Positions 1 through 11,732 are shown, counted from the first letter of the stretch. The stretch: 64,000 nucleotides of DNA from Asterella californica (GCA_036924285.1 JAYKYS010000014.1:1860001-1924000); one strand, 5' to 3'. A program made the numbers and translations. The notes: generated by a model from the letters alone, not told the origin.

Positions 1-290
1 ATGATATAGTTGTAACTATTTTTTAGTAAATTGTCTTTCTTTTTGGTGATTGGTTTTTGTTATACTTCATATCACTATTTGAAATGCTGGAAATGAATGG
101 ATCATTTCATGAACTAGGTCAAGAACAGTTCTTGTGAAATGATCTCAACAAACAAGTGAGATTAGAACTAAGACATGTAAGATGGGAAAGAATATGAGCT
201 TTTTGGTCTCAAAAAATCTGAGGTAGTTTCATACGTGACCTTACCAGATTGCACTAGAGAATAGCTTTCTCCCAAGGTGAGTAGAAAAGA
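1..290 (+). repeat. Left inverted end of a long-TIR-like interspersed repeat
   Basis: From about position 36 this stretch is the reverse complement, with scattered differences, of 16675-16910. Shared landmarks are the TTGGTGATTGG start, the TATCACTAT and GCTGGAA...TGAATGGAT blocks, the TTCTTG(T/A)GAAATGATCTCAA block and the GAGCTTTTTGGT block. Related forward copies lie at 30480, 44870, 55165 and 56200. I read it as the left end of one element whose right end is at 16.7-17.2 kb, later split by two LTR retrotransposons. The true outer end lies left of the window. Confidence 0.6.
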
Positions 291-299
291 CATAAGTTC

Positions 300-1075
300 C
301 AGTTTGACAAGGGCGAGGAGAAATGATACAAGTATCACTTCTCTCAAGACGAGTAGAAGAGACACAAGTCTCAATTCGAGCAAGATGAAGAAAGAAATAC
401 ATGTATCACTTCTCTCAATGTGAAGAGAGACAAAGATCTTAGTTCGACCAAGACGAGGAGAAGTGACATAGGTATCACTTCTCCCAAGGTGAAGAGAAGT
501 GGTATAAGTATTACTTCACCCAAGGTGAGTAGAAGAGACACAAGTCTTAGTTTGACCAAGACGAGGAGAAGTGATACATGCATCACTTCTCTTCTAGACA
601 AGTAGAAGAGACAAGCCTCATGTAGACCAGGCCGACGGAAGTGATACATGTATCACTTCTCCCAAGATGAGTAGAAGAGACAAAGGTCTCAGTTCGACCA
701 AGACGAGGAGAAGTGACATATGTATCACTCCTCTCAAGACGACAAGAAGCGGTACAAGCATTACATCACCCAAGGCGAATAGAAGAGACACAAGTCTCAG
801 TTCGACCAGCGCGAGAAGAAGTGAAACAGGTTCGCTTCTCCCAAGGTGAGTAGTCTCAGTTCGACTATGACGAGAAGAAGTGATACTTGTGTCAAGATGA
901 GTAGAAGAGACATGAGTAGAAGAGACACAAGTCTCAATTAGACCACAGCGAGAAGAAGTGATACAGGTATCGCTTTCCCTGACTCTGTCACCTCACGTCA
1001 CATTCGGAAGAAATGATATTTGTATTATTTTTCTTGCATGTGGTGAGAAGTGATACTGGTATCTCTCCTTCTCAC
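300..1075. repeat. Degenerate palindromic minisatellite
   Basis: About eleven imperfect units recur at spacings near 40 and 60-77 bp. Each contains the self-complementary core AAGTGATACATGTATCACTT, usually followed by CTCCCAAGGTGAGTAGAAGAGACACAAGTCTCAG pieces that also self-pair (AGAC..GTCT). The strand-symmetric core explains the spurious open frames here. A second block occurs at 11100-11340, so the array was probably one tract of the same parent element before the Gypsy insertion at 1295. Confidence 0.75.
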
Positions 1076-1294
1076 GACAAGACAGAGAAAAAAGAAACAA
1101 CAAGACAAAAAACAAACACACAGGAAAGGAAGCAAAGAGTCTGGAATACGTAATGATAATCACTTTTCGCTCTGCTCCAATCAAACTCTTCTTTAGAAGC
1201 ACAATCCTCAAGATCCACAATAACCACATATGGAGTAGCCAACACCTTATAGTACTGACGTTTTCAAATCTTAATACTGTCTATGTGAACGCGG
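1076..1294. other. Short unique stretch before the Gypsy element
   Basis: I see no gene or repeat here. It ends in GCGG (1291-1294), which is repeated at 10017-10020 and is the target-site duplication of the Gypsy element. Confidence 0.5.
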
Positions 1295-2661
1295 TGTCGC
1301 GCTACTTGGCGGCTACATGCTAGACTTCTACTCCGACGCTTGAGTTTAGTAGTTCTAGAAGTTAGCTCATATTACTTCTAGTCCTTTATACCTATGTTTG
1401 ACATCTTTGCATACGGTGTTGACACGTTATATATTTTGAGTCCCAGTAGGTTGATAGTATGTTATCTATCCTGTTCAAGCACTCCTGCGCTTGTGCAGAT
1501 GATATCATGCTTATCTATGTTGTGAAAGTACATAACTTAGGGTTTCCATGCTGATAAGGGTTTAAGCTCATGGGTTGTACTTACATGTCGCCCATACATG
1601 CTTTGTAGATTGTTTAAGTTATCTTTTAGGGTTACGTGTTATTTTACATGCCTTCGCGTGAAGTTTAAGATTTACGCTGGCACTTTAGGGGGCTGACGTG
1701 GTAGCCTTTGAGTGAAGTTGAGTTACCACGTGGATTAGGGCACTAAAGGACAGCCAGGTGGAGCTATGAACTCCCATTAGTCTGTTTTTGTCTTTAGTTT
1801 AACTAAAGGGGAGTTCGAGCATTTGGTAAGGGGACTTCGAAATCTGAGGGCACAGGAGGGTAGAGCTCGTCATGCCAAGCACTTCCAGTGAAATTTTTGA
1901 TCAATTTGAGGCAATAAAGACGAAGTTATGATCAATTGAAGTTCGAATTGTGCCAGAATTGAATCACTTTTGTTGGATTTAGGGTTTTCAGTGTCACTGG
2001 CAGCAGATTTGAGGAAATTGCTTCAAAACTTCGAGGTTGTGTTCTCTGCCAGCAGGGCTACGGTTTCCCAAAAAGTTTCATATCGATTGAGTGACTGAGT
2101 AATTCAGGGCAGCCGCTGAACCAGAAGGGGTCTGAAAAGCTCTTAATCTAGAGCAGCGACTTCAGAGGAGGAGATCTGGAGTTCTATGTACATTCAGGAG
2201 TCCCAATTTCACAGGGGTGTTCAGCATCCTGTAGACTCCAAATCTTGTAAGAATATTTGAAATTGATCGAGCCAATCTTCTGTTATAGGTTGAAATAGCC
2301 ATCTAGGTACCAGAAATTGCCGTAGTTTTCTTGCTCAGAACTTTTGTGTCCATATCTCCGTGTCAGAATTTGATCTCAGGCTGAAACTTCGTGTGTGAGT
2401 TCAGTAGTACCTCATTTGCATGTAGGGGAAGTTTAGAAGTCTAAACCTTCATAGTTTTCCTCTCCGTGAGTGTCAAAGTTCACCGCCGGATCCTATTACT
2501 GCTTGATAGACTTGAATTTCGCTTTCTGAGTATATTACTAGATCTTACACATCTGTGTGAGTTTTTATAGCCCCTGTTGTAACCTGAAAGCCAACCTCTT
2601 GAGTGAACAACCACAGCCAGAAGCCCGGCGCTTTCCTAGGTAGACGGATCACACTCCGACA
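1295..2661 (+). repeat. 5' LTR of the Gypsy element
   Basis: It is collinear with 8621-10016 and has TG...CA ends. At 1367 bp it is 29 bp shorter than the 3' LTR, mainly because of indels near 1430 and 1800. Promoter and transcription start are expected inside it; I did not pin them down. Confidence 0.93.
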
Positions 2662-2737
2662 TACTCTCTTTTTGGTGAACTCGACGTGAAACACCTAGGG
2701 TGGGAGTTTTCTTGAGAGTGTTGCAGGATCAGATATC

Positions 2738-4561
2738 ATGGCCAACCAAGGATCATCAAGTGGAGGTGCTGTTGCTGCTCAACAACCTGTTCAGTTGGAT
2801 GCTGCTACGATGAAGATGTTCCAAGCCTTTTCCATGTTTATGCAGCAGGAGCAGAGCACAGAGAGGAAGGAGGTATTAGCAACCAAGGCGTTGCTATCTG
2901 TGGTGCATCAGATGGATCAGTTCAAGGGGACAGATATTTCCAAGTACGTGCGATACTATGCTAGGGAGATGGAGGTGAACAAGGTACTTGAGAAAGAGAT
3001 GGTGGAGAACTTTGAACTTGCTGTTGTGCCTGAGATTCGTGGGCGTGTGAAGGAGCTCAAGCAGCGGCAAGGACAGAGTTGGGAAAGCTTTATGCGCGCT
3101 TTGAAGGAGGAGTACTACACTGAAAATTCAGAGAGAGTGACCAAGAAAACGTTCTTGGAGTGGGTGGTTAAGCCTAACAAAGGTTTGTCTGTAAATGAGT
3201 TGTTAAGGGAGTTTGATCGTCAGTATGCTCAGCTTTCTAGGACAGAAAAGCTTACACTAGAGGTGGAAAAGACAGAGCTTTTTCTACAAGCAGCGGACGT
3301 GACTATTCAGGAGAAGCTTGAGCTGTTGCTGGAAGACAAGAGTGAGGAGAGAAGATTGAAGACTGACTGGAAGGAGGTTGAAGAGGTTGTCTCTTTGCTG
3401 ACCAAGAGACAGAGAAGAAGAGACAAGGTGGTGGTAAGTGAAGCAACACCTCTGATAATTCCTGTCAAGCAGTTGCCTACTAAGCCCACTTTGGTAATTG
3501 CTAGAGAGGAAGACTCACCGCTTGATGAACTGATTAATGGTATGAAGGAGCTTAAGCTTAAGCTCACTAGGTTAGAAGAGAAGGAGCAGAATGTACAGCC
3601 TGCTATGCATAGACCTCAGATGAGAGAAGGCTTTGTTCATCGTTGTATATGGTGTGATAGCCTAGACCATGTAAGAAGAGATTGTGGAGAGTTTTCAGAT
3701 GCATTGAGGAAAGATCTTATCTTCTTCAAAGATGGTAAGATCCATTTGAGAGAGATTGGGATGATGTTGGGAACCAACTTTGGCAAGGGTGGTATGAAGA
3801 GGCTTGTGAATGAGATATCAGCATCACATGTTGTTTCTCTTGTGAATGCTGCTACTTGTGGAGTGAAAGTGGAGATGGAGAGAGAGAAAGGGATTATTGG
3901 GTTGTGGTTTGATGTAGTGCGGTCCGTAGCTAGAACAAAGCTAGATAAGGATGTGCTACGAAGGGTTGGCAACTCAATTCGAGAAACTACAGGATGGAAT
4001 GACCCTGTGGATACTATAACAGTGCATGCTTATGTTGCAAGAAGTCAGCATGAAGCTGTACTAGAAGAAAAACGCAGGAGGGAGGATGCAGGTGAGGCTT
4101 CTACAGCCAAACGGCCTGCTACAAGGAGTGAAAGGACTAGACCAGAGACAAGGCAGGAGACAACATCTACTCGGGAGGAGACTATGGAGGATCTACCATC
4201 TACAACACCAAAGGAGAAGGAGAGAAGCAAGGAGAAGGGTAAGATGCCTGCATACAAACTTCAGTCTGACATTGAGATTACTACAGACTTGAAGCAGGTG
4301 TTAGAGAACCGTATCTTGAATGGGAAGGTTGAGTTTACTTTGGGTGAGATTATTGGGATTGCAAAGCGTGAGTTCCATGAGGTTATCATAGATATCATCA
4401 AGAGGAAACGTCAGATTTTGGGTGAAGCAGCTACGTTTAACGCTCTAGGGACCAAACTGTCGGAAGATGAGGAAGATGAGATTGCTGGTTATTGCTCTCA
4501 AGTATCAGAGGGGAGTTCGTATCAGCACGTGAGGTTTGAAGATGAGGTGGAAGCATCGTAG
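2738..4561 (+). CDS. Gag polyprotein of the Gypsy element
   Basis: This 607-codon open frame starts 76 bp after the 5' LTR. Residues 55-230 have the helical, charged character of a retrotransposon gag capsid. Residues 303-316 form a perfect CX2CX4HX4C zinc knuckle (C303, C306, H311, C316) that would bind RNA during packaging. A basic, low-complexity stretch follows near residues 440-515. Gag, the protease piece and the pol piece share one reading frame, so this TAG probably interrupts a former single gag-pol frame; a TGA in the same frame follows at 4622. Gag itself appears intact. Confidence 0.85.
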   Translation: MANQGSSSGGAVAAQQPVQLDAATMKMFQAFSMFMQQEQSTERKEVLATKALLSVVHQMDQFKGTDISKYVRYYAREMEVNKVLEKEMVENFELAVVPEIRGRVKELKQRQGQSWESFMRALKEEYYTENSERVTKKTFLEWVVKPNKGLSVNELLREFDRQYAQLSRTEKLTLEVEKTELFLQAADVTIQEKLELLLEDKSEERRLKTDWKEVEEVVSLLTKRQRRRDKVVVSEATPLIIPVKQLPTKPTLVIAREEDSPLDELINGMKELKLKLTRLEEKEQNVQPAMHRPQMREGFVHRCIWCDSLDHVRRDCGEFSDALRKDLIFFKDGKIHLREIGMMLGTNFGKGGMKRLVNEISASHVVSLVNAATCGVKVEMEREKGIIGLWFDVVRSVARTKLDKDVLRRVGNSIRETTGWNDPVDTITVHAYVARSQHEAVLEEKRRREDAGEASTAKRPATRSERTRPETRQETTSTREETMEDLPSTTPKEKERSKEKGKMPAYKLQSDIEITTDLKQVLENRILNGKVEFTLGEIIGIAKREFHEVIIDIIKRKRQILGEAATFNALGTKLSEDEEDEIAGYCSQVSEGSSYQHVRFEDEVEAS

Positions 4562-4639
4562 AAGAGCCATTATTCTCACAACCATTGGACAAGAGCAACC
4601 ACAGAGACCTTAGTGAAGCTGTGAGATCTAGAGGAACCT

Positions 4640-4924
4640 GTGGTGGCGTTGATTGATCATGGCTCAGAGATTAATCTGATGTCTAAGGAGCTGTACAAGC
4701 GTGGGAGATGGCCCATAGACACCGACCATGGATGGTTTATCCGTGCTGCCAACAACCAGCGAGGAGAACTCTATGGTGCTTGTCCCAACATCAAGATAAA
4801 TGTGGGTGACATCAGTGATGTTCAGAATTTCTTTGTGCAAGACATGTCAACCTATCCTATCATTCTAGGACAGCCTTACATTACTGCTGTTAGAATGGAG
4901 ACACGAGTTATGGATGATGGTTAA
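4640..4924 (+). pseudogene. Retropepsin (protease) segment of the Gypsy pol
   Basis: The 94-codon frame carries the retropepsin signature ALIDHGSEINLM near its start and the second-half motif IILGQPYI. The active-site triplet reads D-H-G, where most retropepsins have D-S/T-G. From memory this variant may be normal for its clade, so I do not count it as damage. The segment is in frame with gag but separated by two stop codons and ends in a TAA. Between 4925 and 5242 pol-like sequence continues in other frames, showing at least two frameshifts before the RT frame opens. Confidence 0.75.
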
Positions 4925-5242
4925 GCATATGCTAGGATACGTAGTAGAGACGGCAAAAGAGCTGTTCAGTTTTTGACCGTTGCTGCAGAACATGAGAGGA
5001 ATCGTGATAGCTTGAGAGACCGTCCACTACCTAAGATTACTCAGGAGTTTAGAGAGTCTAGGGGTTTTGACAGAGTACCATTGAAGAGCGAGACTTCAAC
5101 GGTACAGTAGAGATAGGATTCTCGGCTGATCCAATAGAGCAAAAAGCTTTATCCACTAGCTTCTTAGGATTGACGTCATGTGGATCAGTGTGTTATAGGA
5201 AGGTTGAGAATCTGAAGAGGTTTGAGAGGCAACATGTGAAGT

Positions 5243-7894
5243 ATGTACAGCAGTCTTTGGGGGGATAGTGGAGAGTTAGCAGGAGATGAATACATATCTG
5301 GGGTGTTTGAAGAGCAGTATTTGGTAGATACTATATGGGAGTTGAAATCTATAGTAGAAAGTTCTATAGATGATGTAGATAGAGTGGTGAGAGTGAGCTC
5401 CAAGGAGCTTTATGATGTAATTGATAAGTTTATAGATCGACAAGAGGTGTATGTGGAGACCAAGTACAAGTCACTGGCAAAGAAAGTCAAACCAGTGGCT
5501 TTGTCATTACCACTCAATTACAATCAGAAGATGGAGCAAGCTGCACGAGAACCGACGCTCAGAGGACCGAGAAGAATTGGACACCAGTTCACAGAAACAA
5601 CACTGAAGGAGCTGAAGATTGGAGGTGATGGATTTCTTACCGAGCAAGAGAAGAAGAGCTTCAGGGAGATGCTATATAGGCATGGTAAGGCGTTTGCGTT
5701 TGAGTCACATGAAGTAGGATGTGTAGATCCAAATGTAGTTGCACCTATGGTAATCTTTACTATACCGCATGTGCCTTGGAATCTATGTCCTATCCATGTG
5801 CCTAGAGCTCATCTGTCAAAGCTGATAGACTTGCTCAATGAGAGGATTAGGATGGGTATCTTGGAACCATCTATAGCTCTCTATTCTAGCAGATGGTTTA
5901 CTGTTCCGAAGAAGAGTGGAGCTTTGAGATTCATTCAAGATATGCAGCCAGTTAACAAGGTGACTATCAGGAATATGGGTATAGGTCCTATTGTAGACGA
6001 GTTTGCAGAAGCTTTTGCCGGTCGTGCTATCTATTCAATGGGAGACTTATATTCAGGTTATGATCAGTTTCAGTTATCCTCTGAGAGTAGAGACTTGACT
6101 ACAATGAGGACACCTTTGGGGTTACTAAGGATGTGCACCTTGCCACAAGGTGCTACCAATTCTGTAGCACATATGATGAATGGCATGAACAAAGTTTTGA
6201 GAGACTTCATTCCTGAAAAACCTATGCCATTCTTTGATGATGTGTCGATCAAAGGATGTGCTGAGGAGGAGAAGAATGAGGTAATGGATCAGAGGGGGTG
6301 CCGTAAGTTTGTTGCAGATCACATAGCTGACTGTGATAAGATACTGAGTCGACTGGAGGAGGTTCATTTGACTTTATCAGGAGCAAAGTCTGTATTTGGA
6401 GAACAGGAGGTGTTAATAGTGGGACATCTATGTAGATCTTATGGTCGGAAACCTTGTCCAAATAAGGTTGATGCCATTCGAAGAATGAAGGAGACGTGTG
6501 GATCGGTTACTGAGGTGAGAAGATTTCTAGGTGCATGTGTGTTTTATCATATATGGATTCCACACTTTGCACATGTAGCAGATCCGTTGTACAAGTTGCT
6601 GAGGAAGGGGCAAAGATTTCAGTGGCAAGAGAAGCAAAGCGAGTCTATGAAGAAGTTGAAGGATCTGTTGTCTTCACCACCAACTCTACGGAAGGTAACA
6701 TATGAGTTGGGCAGATCCGTTATCCTTACTGTAGATATTAGTCCTATTGGCATTGGATGGGCTATAGGACAAGATGATCAGGATGGAAATAGATATGTGG
6801 TGCGTTTTGGTGCTAAGGTATTAAGTTCACGGCAGAGAGACTACTCTCAGGTCAAGAGAGAGCTATGGGGAGTAGTTACTGCGATGAAGAGTGATAAAGA
6901 ATACTTGATAGGAGCACCTGTGGTTGTGGAGACAGATTGTTTACCTCTCTTGGGAATGATCACTAGCTGTACAACTCCAGATATTGCTATGTTGAGGTGG
7001 ATAGCATATATCAAGTCCTTGAACCCAGAGTTTAGACATATTGCAGGGAAGGACAATCCTGTGGCAGATATGTTATCAAGGGCTAGGTATTATGATGAGA
7101 AAGAAATGATAGATGATCAGGAGGATGTGGGAACAGAGTTCTATTCTAGTGCTCTTGCTAGAAGAGATAGAAGCTGTTTTGCAGCCTCGTTGGAGTTTTT
7201 TGAGGAAACTGTGTATGATGGCGAGTGGTTGGATCTTGGGCGCTATTTGAGTTCACTGGAAAGGCAAGAAGGCTGGTCTGATGCAGATTTCAAGAGGATC
7301 CGTAGAATAGCTTATGGTTACTTTTTACATGGAGGACATCTATGGAAGCGCCCTAAGCTACAAGGAGGTATACCGCAACGGGTGGTATGTGACTTGGAAT
7401 TGCAACAGCAGCTGATCAAGGAGTTCCATGAGAGTCTATGGGCCGGTCATAGAGGAGTTTGGGCTACATTTGTCAAGATAAAGGAGAAGTATTGGTGGAA
7501 GGGTATGTATAAGGATGTAGTACATTTTGTTTCGTCATGTATACCTTGCCAGATGTATTCCAACATACGTCATCGTGATGGATTACATCCTACTTATCCT
7601 TTAGTCATTCATTACAAATGGGTAGTGGATCTGGTAACTATGCCATTTGAGCTTGGACAAATGAGGTATCTAGTCTTGGCTAGAGAAGATATATCTAACC
7701 AAGTTGAAGGCCGTGCCTTGAGGACGAAGACCACTGCTAGTGTCTGCCGCTTTCTACTTGAAGATGTTATCTGTGGGTATGGGTGTGTGGGAAAGATCAC
7801 TGCAAATAGAGGTGAGCTGGATTCACAAGAAGCAGTTGAGTTCTTCAAGCGATTGGGAATCAAGTTGGCGTTAATCACTGCTTACAATCCTTAA
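5243..7894 (+). pseudogene. RT-RNase H-integrase part of the Gypsy pol
   Basis: This 883-codon frame is the main pol block. RT spans about residues 185-420, with motif A aspartate D268 (MGDLYSGYDQF) and an F-F-D-D active site at 330-333. RNase H has a catalytic aspartate near residue 498 and the GKDNPVADMLSR end near 605-617. The integrase zinc finger (H...H...CIPC) is at about 729-771, followed by the core. The core is damaged: the second catalytic aspartate position is N855 (AAT, 7805-7807), and the frame ends in a TAA at 7892-7894 inside the core. The first methionine lies inside a longer former polyprotein, so it is not a true start. Confidence 0.85.
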
Positions 7895-8574
7895 GGGAAT
7901 GACAAGAGCGAAAGAGGTCATCCGCCAATCATCAAAGCTTTGGTAAAAGCTTGCAAAGGTAAGATCCGTGAATGGCTTAGACTGCTACCGTTTGCTTTAT
8001 GGACAGATCGTACAACTCATAGTACCGTTACAGGTTACATGCCAGCAGAGTTGATACTAGGGCAAAAATCTGTGATGCCGATTGAGAAGGTTGTGTCACT
8101 TGGAATGTTTTGCCATGGGAAGATGGTAGAAGTACGGAGGATCTTCTTGCATTAAGGATCCAGCAGTTGGAACGAAGACCTGAGGATGTTGCCAAAGCTG
8201 TCGAAAGATTAAAGATTGCTAGAGAGAGAAACAAAGGCAGATTTGATAGAACGCATAGATTACGACCCAAACCAGTTAAAGAAGATGATTGGGTGTTAGT
8301 CTATGATAGTAGTCTTGATAATCAACATAGCACTATCAGGAAGTTCTCCAAGAGATGGTTTGGACCTTATGTGGTGTTAGAAGTTTATGATAATGCCACA
8401 TACTCCTTGAGAGAGTTAGATGGTGCAGTGCTCAAGATACCAATCGCAAGAAAGAGAATCAAGCTCTTTAGGAGAAGAGGGGAGGACCTGAACGTTGCAG
8501 AGTTTACAGAGGATGAAGTTGAAGACTCAATGCAGGTTGAAGATGAGTTTGAAGCCGAAGTTGAAGAGTCTTGA
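7895..8574 (+). pseudogene. Integrase C-terminal part, frameshifted
   Basis: The frame that follows the premature stop continues the integrase core for about 85 codons to a stop near 8155. The rest continues in another frame from about 8110 to 8574. That second piece has the GPY/F-type motif (RWFGPYVVLEV) typical of Gypsy integrase C-termini and an acidic tail. The overlap of the two frames at 8110-8155 places a frameshift there. With the N855 change upstream, this integrase cannot be functional as read. Confidence 0.8.
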
Positions 8575-8608
8575 TCTGGATGGCACATACCAGAGGATGT
8601 GCAGGTTC

Positions 8609-8620
8609 AGAGGGGGTGGA
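8609..8620 (+). promoter_or_regulatory. Polypurine tract of the Gypsy element
   Basis: The purine-rich run AGAGGGGGTGGA ends exactly at the first base of the 3' LTR, the position where plus-strand DNA synthesis is primed in LTR elements. Confidence 0.8.
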
Positions 8621-10016
8621 TGTCGCGCTACTTGACGGTTACATGCTAGACTTCTACTCCGACGCTTGAGTTTAGTAGTTCTAGAAGTTAGCTCATATTA
8701 CTTCTAGTCCTTTATACATATGTTTGACACCTTTGCATACGGTGTTGACACTATTGTATTATATATTTTGAGTCCTAGTAGGTTGATAGTATGTTATCTA
8801 TCCTGTTCAAGCACTCCTGCGCTTGTGCAGATGATATCATGCTTATCTATGTTGTGAAAGTACATAACTTAGGGTTTCCATGCTGATAAGAGTTTAAGCT
8901 CATGGGTTGTACTTACATGTTGCCCATGCATGCTTTGTAGATTGTTCAAGTTATCTTTTAGGGTTACGTGTTATTTTACATGCCTTTGCGTGAAGTTTAA
9001 GATTTACGCTGGCATTTTAGGGGGCTGATGTGGTAGCCTTTGAGTGAAGTTGAGTTACCACGTGGATTAGGGCACTAAAGGACAGCCAGGTGGAGCTATG
9101 AACTCCAATTTGGTCTATTTTTGTCTTTAGTTCAACTCTAAATTTAGAAACAGAGGTTTAAAGGGGATTTCGAGCATTTGGTAAGGGGACTTCGAAATCT
9201 GAGGGCACAGGAGGGTAGAGCTCGTCATGCCAAGCACTTCCAGTGAAATTTTTGATCGATTCGAGGCAATAAAGACGAAGTTATGATCAATTGAAGTTCG
9301 AATTGTGCCAGAATTGAATCACTTTTGTTGGATTTAGGGTTTTCAGTGTCACTGGCAGCAGATTTGAGGAAATTGCTTCAAAACTTCGAGGTTGTGTTCT
9401 CTGCCAGCAGGGCTACGGTTTCCCAAAAAGTTTCATATCGATTGAGTGACTGAGTAATTCAGGGCAGCCGCTGAACCAGAAGGGGTCTGAAAAGCTCTTA
9501 ATCTAGAGCAGCGACTTCAGAGGAGGAGATCTGGAGTTCTGTGTACATTCAGGAGTCCCAATTTCACAGGGGTGTTCAGCATCCTGTAGACTCCAAATCT
9601 TGTAAGAATATTTGAAATTGATCGAGCCAATATTCTGTTATAGGTCGAAATAGCCATCTAGGTACCAGAAATTGCCGTAGTTTTCTTGCTCAAAACTTTT
9701 GTGTCCATATCTCCGTGTCAGAATTTGATCTCAGGCTGAAACTTCGTGTGTGAGTTCAGTAGTACCTCATTTGCATGTAGGGGAAGTTTAGAAGTCTAAA
9801 CCTTCATAGTTTTCCTCTCCGTGAGTGTCAAAGTTCACTGCCGGATCTTATTACTGTCAGCTAGACTTGAATTTCGCTTTCTGAGTATATTACTAGATCT
9901 TACACATCTGTGTGAGTGTTTATAGCCCCTGTTGTAACCTGAAAGCCAACCTCTTGAGTGAACAACCACAGCCAGAAGCCCGGCGCTTTCCTAAGTAGAC
10001 GGATCACACTCCGACA
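8621..10016 (+). repeat. 3' LTR of the Gypsy element
   Basis: It is the direct repeat of 1295-2661, beginning TGTCGCGC and ending CCGACA. It holds two short insertions relative to the 5' copy, at about 8753 and 9135-9160. Substitutions are sparse. Confidence 0.93.
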
Positions 10017-11090
10017 GCGGTCAAATTCACAGATTTGCACCTTCTTCCAATAGAGAACCCTTGCTGAATTTATTTGGGTGTTTTTCTTGGAAGTACAACT
10101 GCTTCACGTCCATAATGATTGTATATTTTGAAACTCGACACTCTTTGTGTAGACGGTCAAGAAGACGTTTACGGTCCTCAACACTAAGAATGTCTTCTTG
10201 AAGCGCCGTCTTCTTAGTAGTGGTTTTTCGTGTGCACAATATCCTTCCTATGCGCATCACCTTGAGATGATCCTCCATCCCCGCTCATCTGTGTTGCTTG
10301 GTTGTCAGACATCGTCACTGCAAGTGGTGTCTCCGTGGCCTTCTTCTTCGAACTGCTATAGGTTGTACCAGCAAGAGAGTTTGCGAAGTTTGTCGTTAGT
10401 GTACTATTGCTCTTGCTCAACTGGAGAGTAACCTTGAGCGATCACTTTGGAAACTGAGCTTTGTAAGATAACTCGTGAGACATGAGCAACAAATCTCACA
10501 CTTTGTCAATAGTGCTCTCAATGGGCATTGTAAGATGTTCTTCAAGTTGTACAGTAGTAGTGAAACGTACAAGTTAGCACAGCAGAAGACAAACAACCAA
10601 AAGAGGATGACGGAAGATTATGTCTTTGTACCTTACCAACATCTTTCTGGAGAAGAGAGACGTCGATGTAGAGCTTGTCAGCTTTCTCCATAGAGCAAGG
10701 ACCTCAAGCAAACTTCTTCGGTCCATAGTAAAGACGCAAAACTCGCAAGGGTCACCAACAACCAAAATGACAACTACGTTTCTTCATCCTCCTCTTCGGT
10801 TATGACCATGGAAGCAATCAGACCACGGACATCAAACGTACATGACTTCTTGCTCGAAGCCATAAGAAAGGTTGTCGACAAGTTAACGGTCTACTATAGA
10901 GCACGAACGTCCATCACAAGCAATAACTCCTTGATGCGATAAACAAAGTCGCTTCTGTCTGTATCAATCAAGAACTGATCAATACAGCCTCATATCTGGA
11001 CTATTTGGTGTGTCGAGTACTGATGTGGAGTTATCTGTTTGCTTGGGATTAGCTAGAACAAAGTGTGAACGAGGACAAAAAAATGACGAA
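10017..11090 (-). other. Interior of the split long-TIR element; decayed coding-like minus strand
   Basis: This is the continuation of the sequence interrupted at 1294. The minus strand reads as hydrophilic protein-like frames (10214-10420, 10027-10278, 10574-10765), two of which overlap as if one gene had taken a frameshift near 10270. A minus-strand ATG at 10863 opens a short frame reading MASSKKSCTFDVRGLIASMV. I do not recognise the protein. It could be an old gene carried by the element, or chance. Confidence 0.25.
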
Positions 11091-11099
11091 GAAAAACTT

Positions 11100-11340
11100 G
11101 TTCAAAGTAAAGAGAGAAGTGATACATGTATCATCTCGTCACTATGAGAGGAGTTGACACAAGCGAGGGATAGTGATGCATGTAACACTTCTCATCACTT
11201 AGAAAAGGAAAGACACTGACGGGGAGAAGTGATACATGTCTCACTTCTTCTCTCACGTGTCATTTCTCCTCTCGGTGAGGAGAAAAGACACATGATGGCA
11301 TAAGTGATACATGTATTACATCTCCTCGTCCTTCTCTGAG
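11100..11340. repeat. Second block of the palindromic minisatellite
   Basis: Four or five copies of the AAGTGATACATGTATCACTT-type core recur, separated by GAGGAGAAAAGACAC-type spacers as at 300-1075. The two blocks flank the Gypsy insertion and its neighbouring interior sequence. Confidence 0.65.
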
Positions 11341-11732
11341 CTACGTGCAAAAATAAATCAAAATTCAGAGATAACGAGAACAGGACAAAAGTAAGTCTTG
11401 AATTTACACTGCTAAATTTACATGATTACATTAGTACACTATAAATACATGTTATTTTTATTATTCAATTGCTACACCTGACCATTGGAAAATACAAGAA
11501 GAATTGTAGGTTCTATACACAGAACAAACCGCATCTCGCTCTAAACAAAGTGGTCTCGAGAGGAGAGATGCCTTTGGATATCAAATATTCATGTATAGTA
11601 ATCTGTCACCACGTACGATTGAGGGTGAAGCATCCGCTCAAGATACTAGAATCAGACAGTCACTATGACTAGGTGACTATGCATGCCTCAATCAGTACCA
11701 CAGTACTTCACAAGAACTTGTCATTACGTTTG
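11341..11732. other. Unique AT-rich stretch before the Copia element
   Basis: I see no convincing gene. The last five bases, GTTTG (11728-11732), recur at 16665-16669 as the target duplication of the Copia element. Confidence 0.5.

Larger units (their letters stand above)
1295..10016 (+). mobile_element. Ty3/Gypsy LTR retrotransposon, complete but defective
   Basis: The 8.7-kb element has two long LTRs beginning TGTCGCGC and ending CCGACA, and 4-bp flanking duplications (GCGG at 1291-1294 and 10017-10020). The internal order is gag with a CCHC knuckle, aspartic protease, RT, RNase H and integrase, which is the Gypsy order. A polypurine tract precedes the 3' LTR. A TGG at 2673 might start a primer-binding site, but I could not match it to a tRNA. 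Pol is broken by several stops and frameshifts, yet by eye the LTRs differ by only about 30 substitutions plus two indels in 1.36 kb. Confidence 0.93.

Noticed and set aside
300..1075. CRISPR-like array
   Set aside because: Units are imperfect, spacing is irregular, there are no unique spacers of constant length, and the context is a plant genome.
4640..4924. Protease inactivated by the D-H-G triplet
   Set aside because: This variant may be normal for the clade; the stops and frameshifts are the firm evidence of damage.
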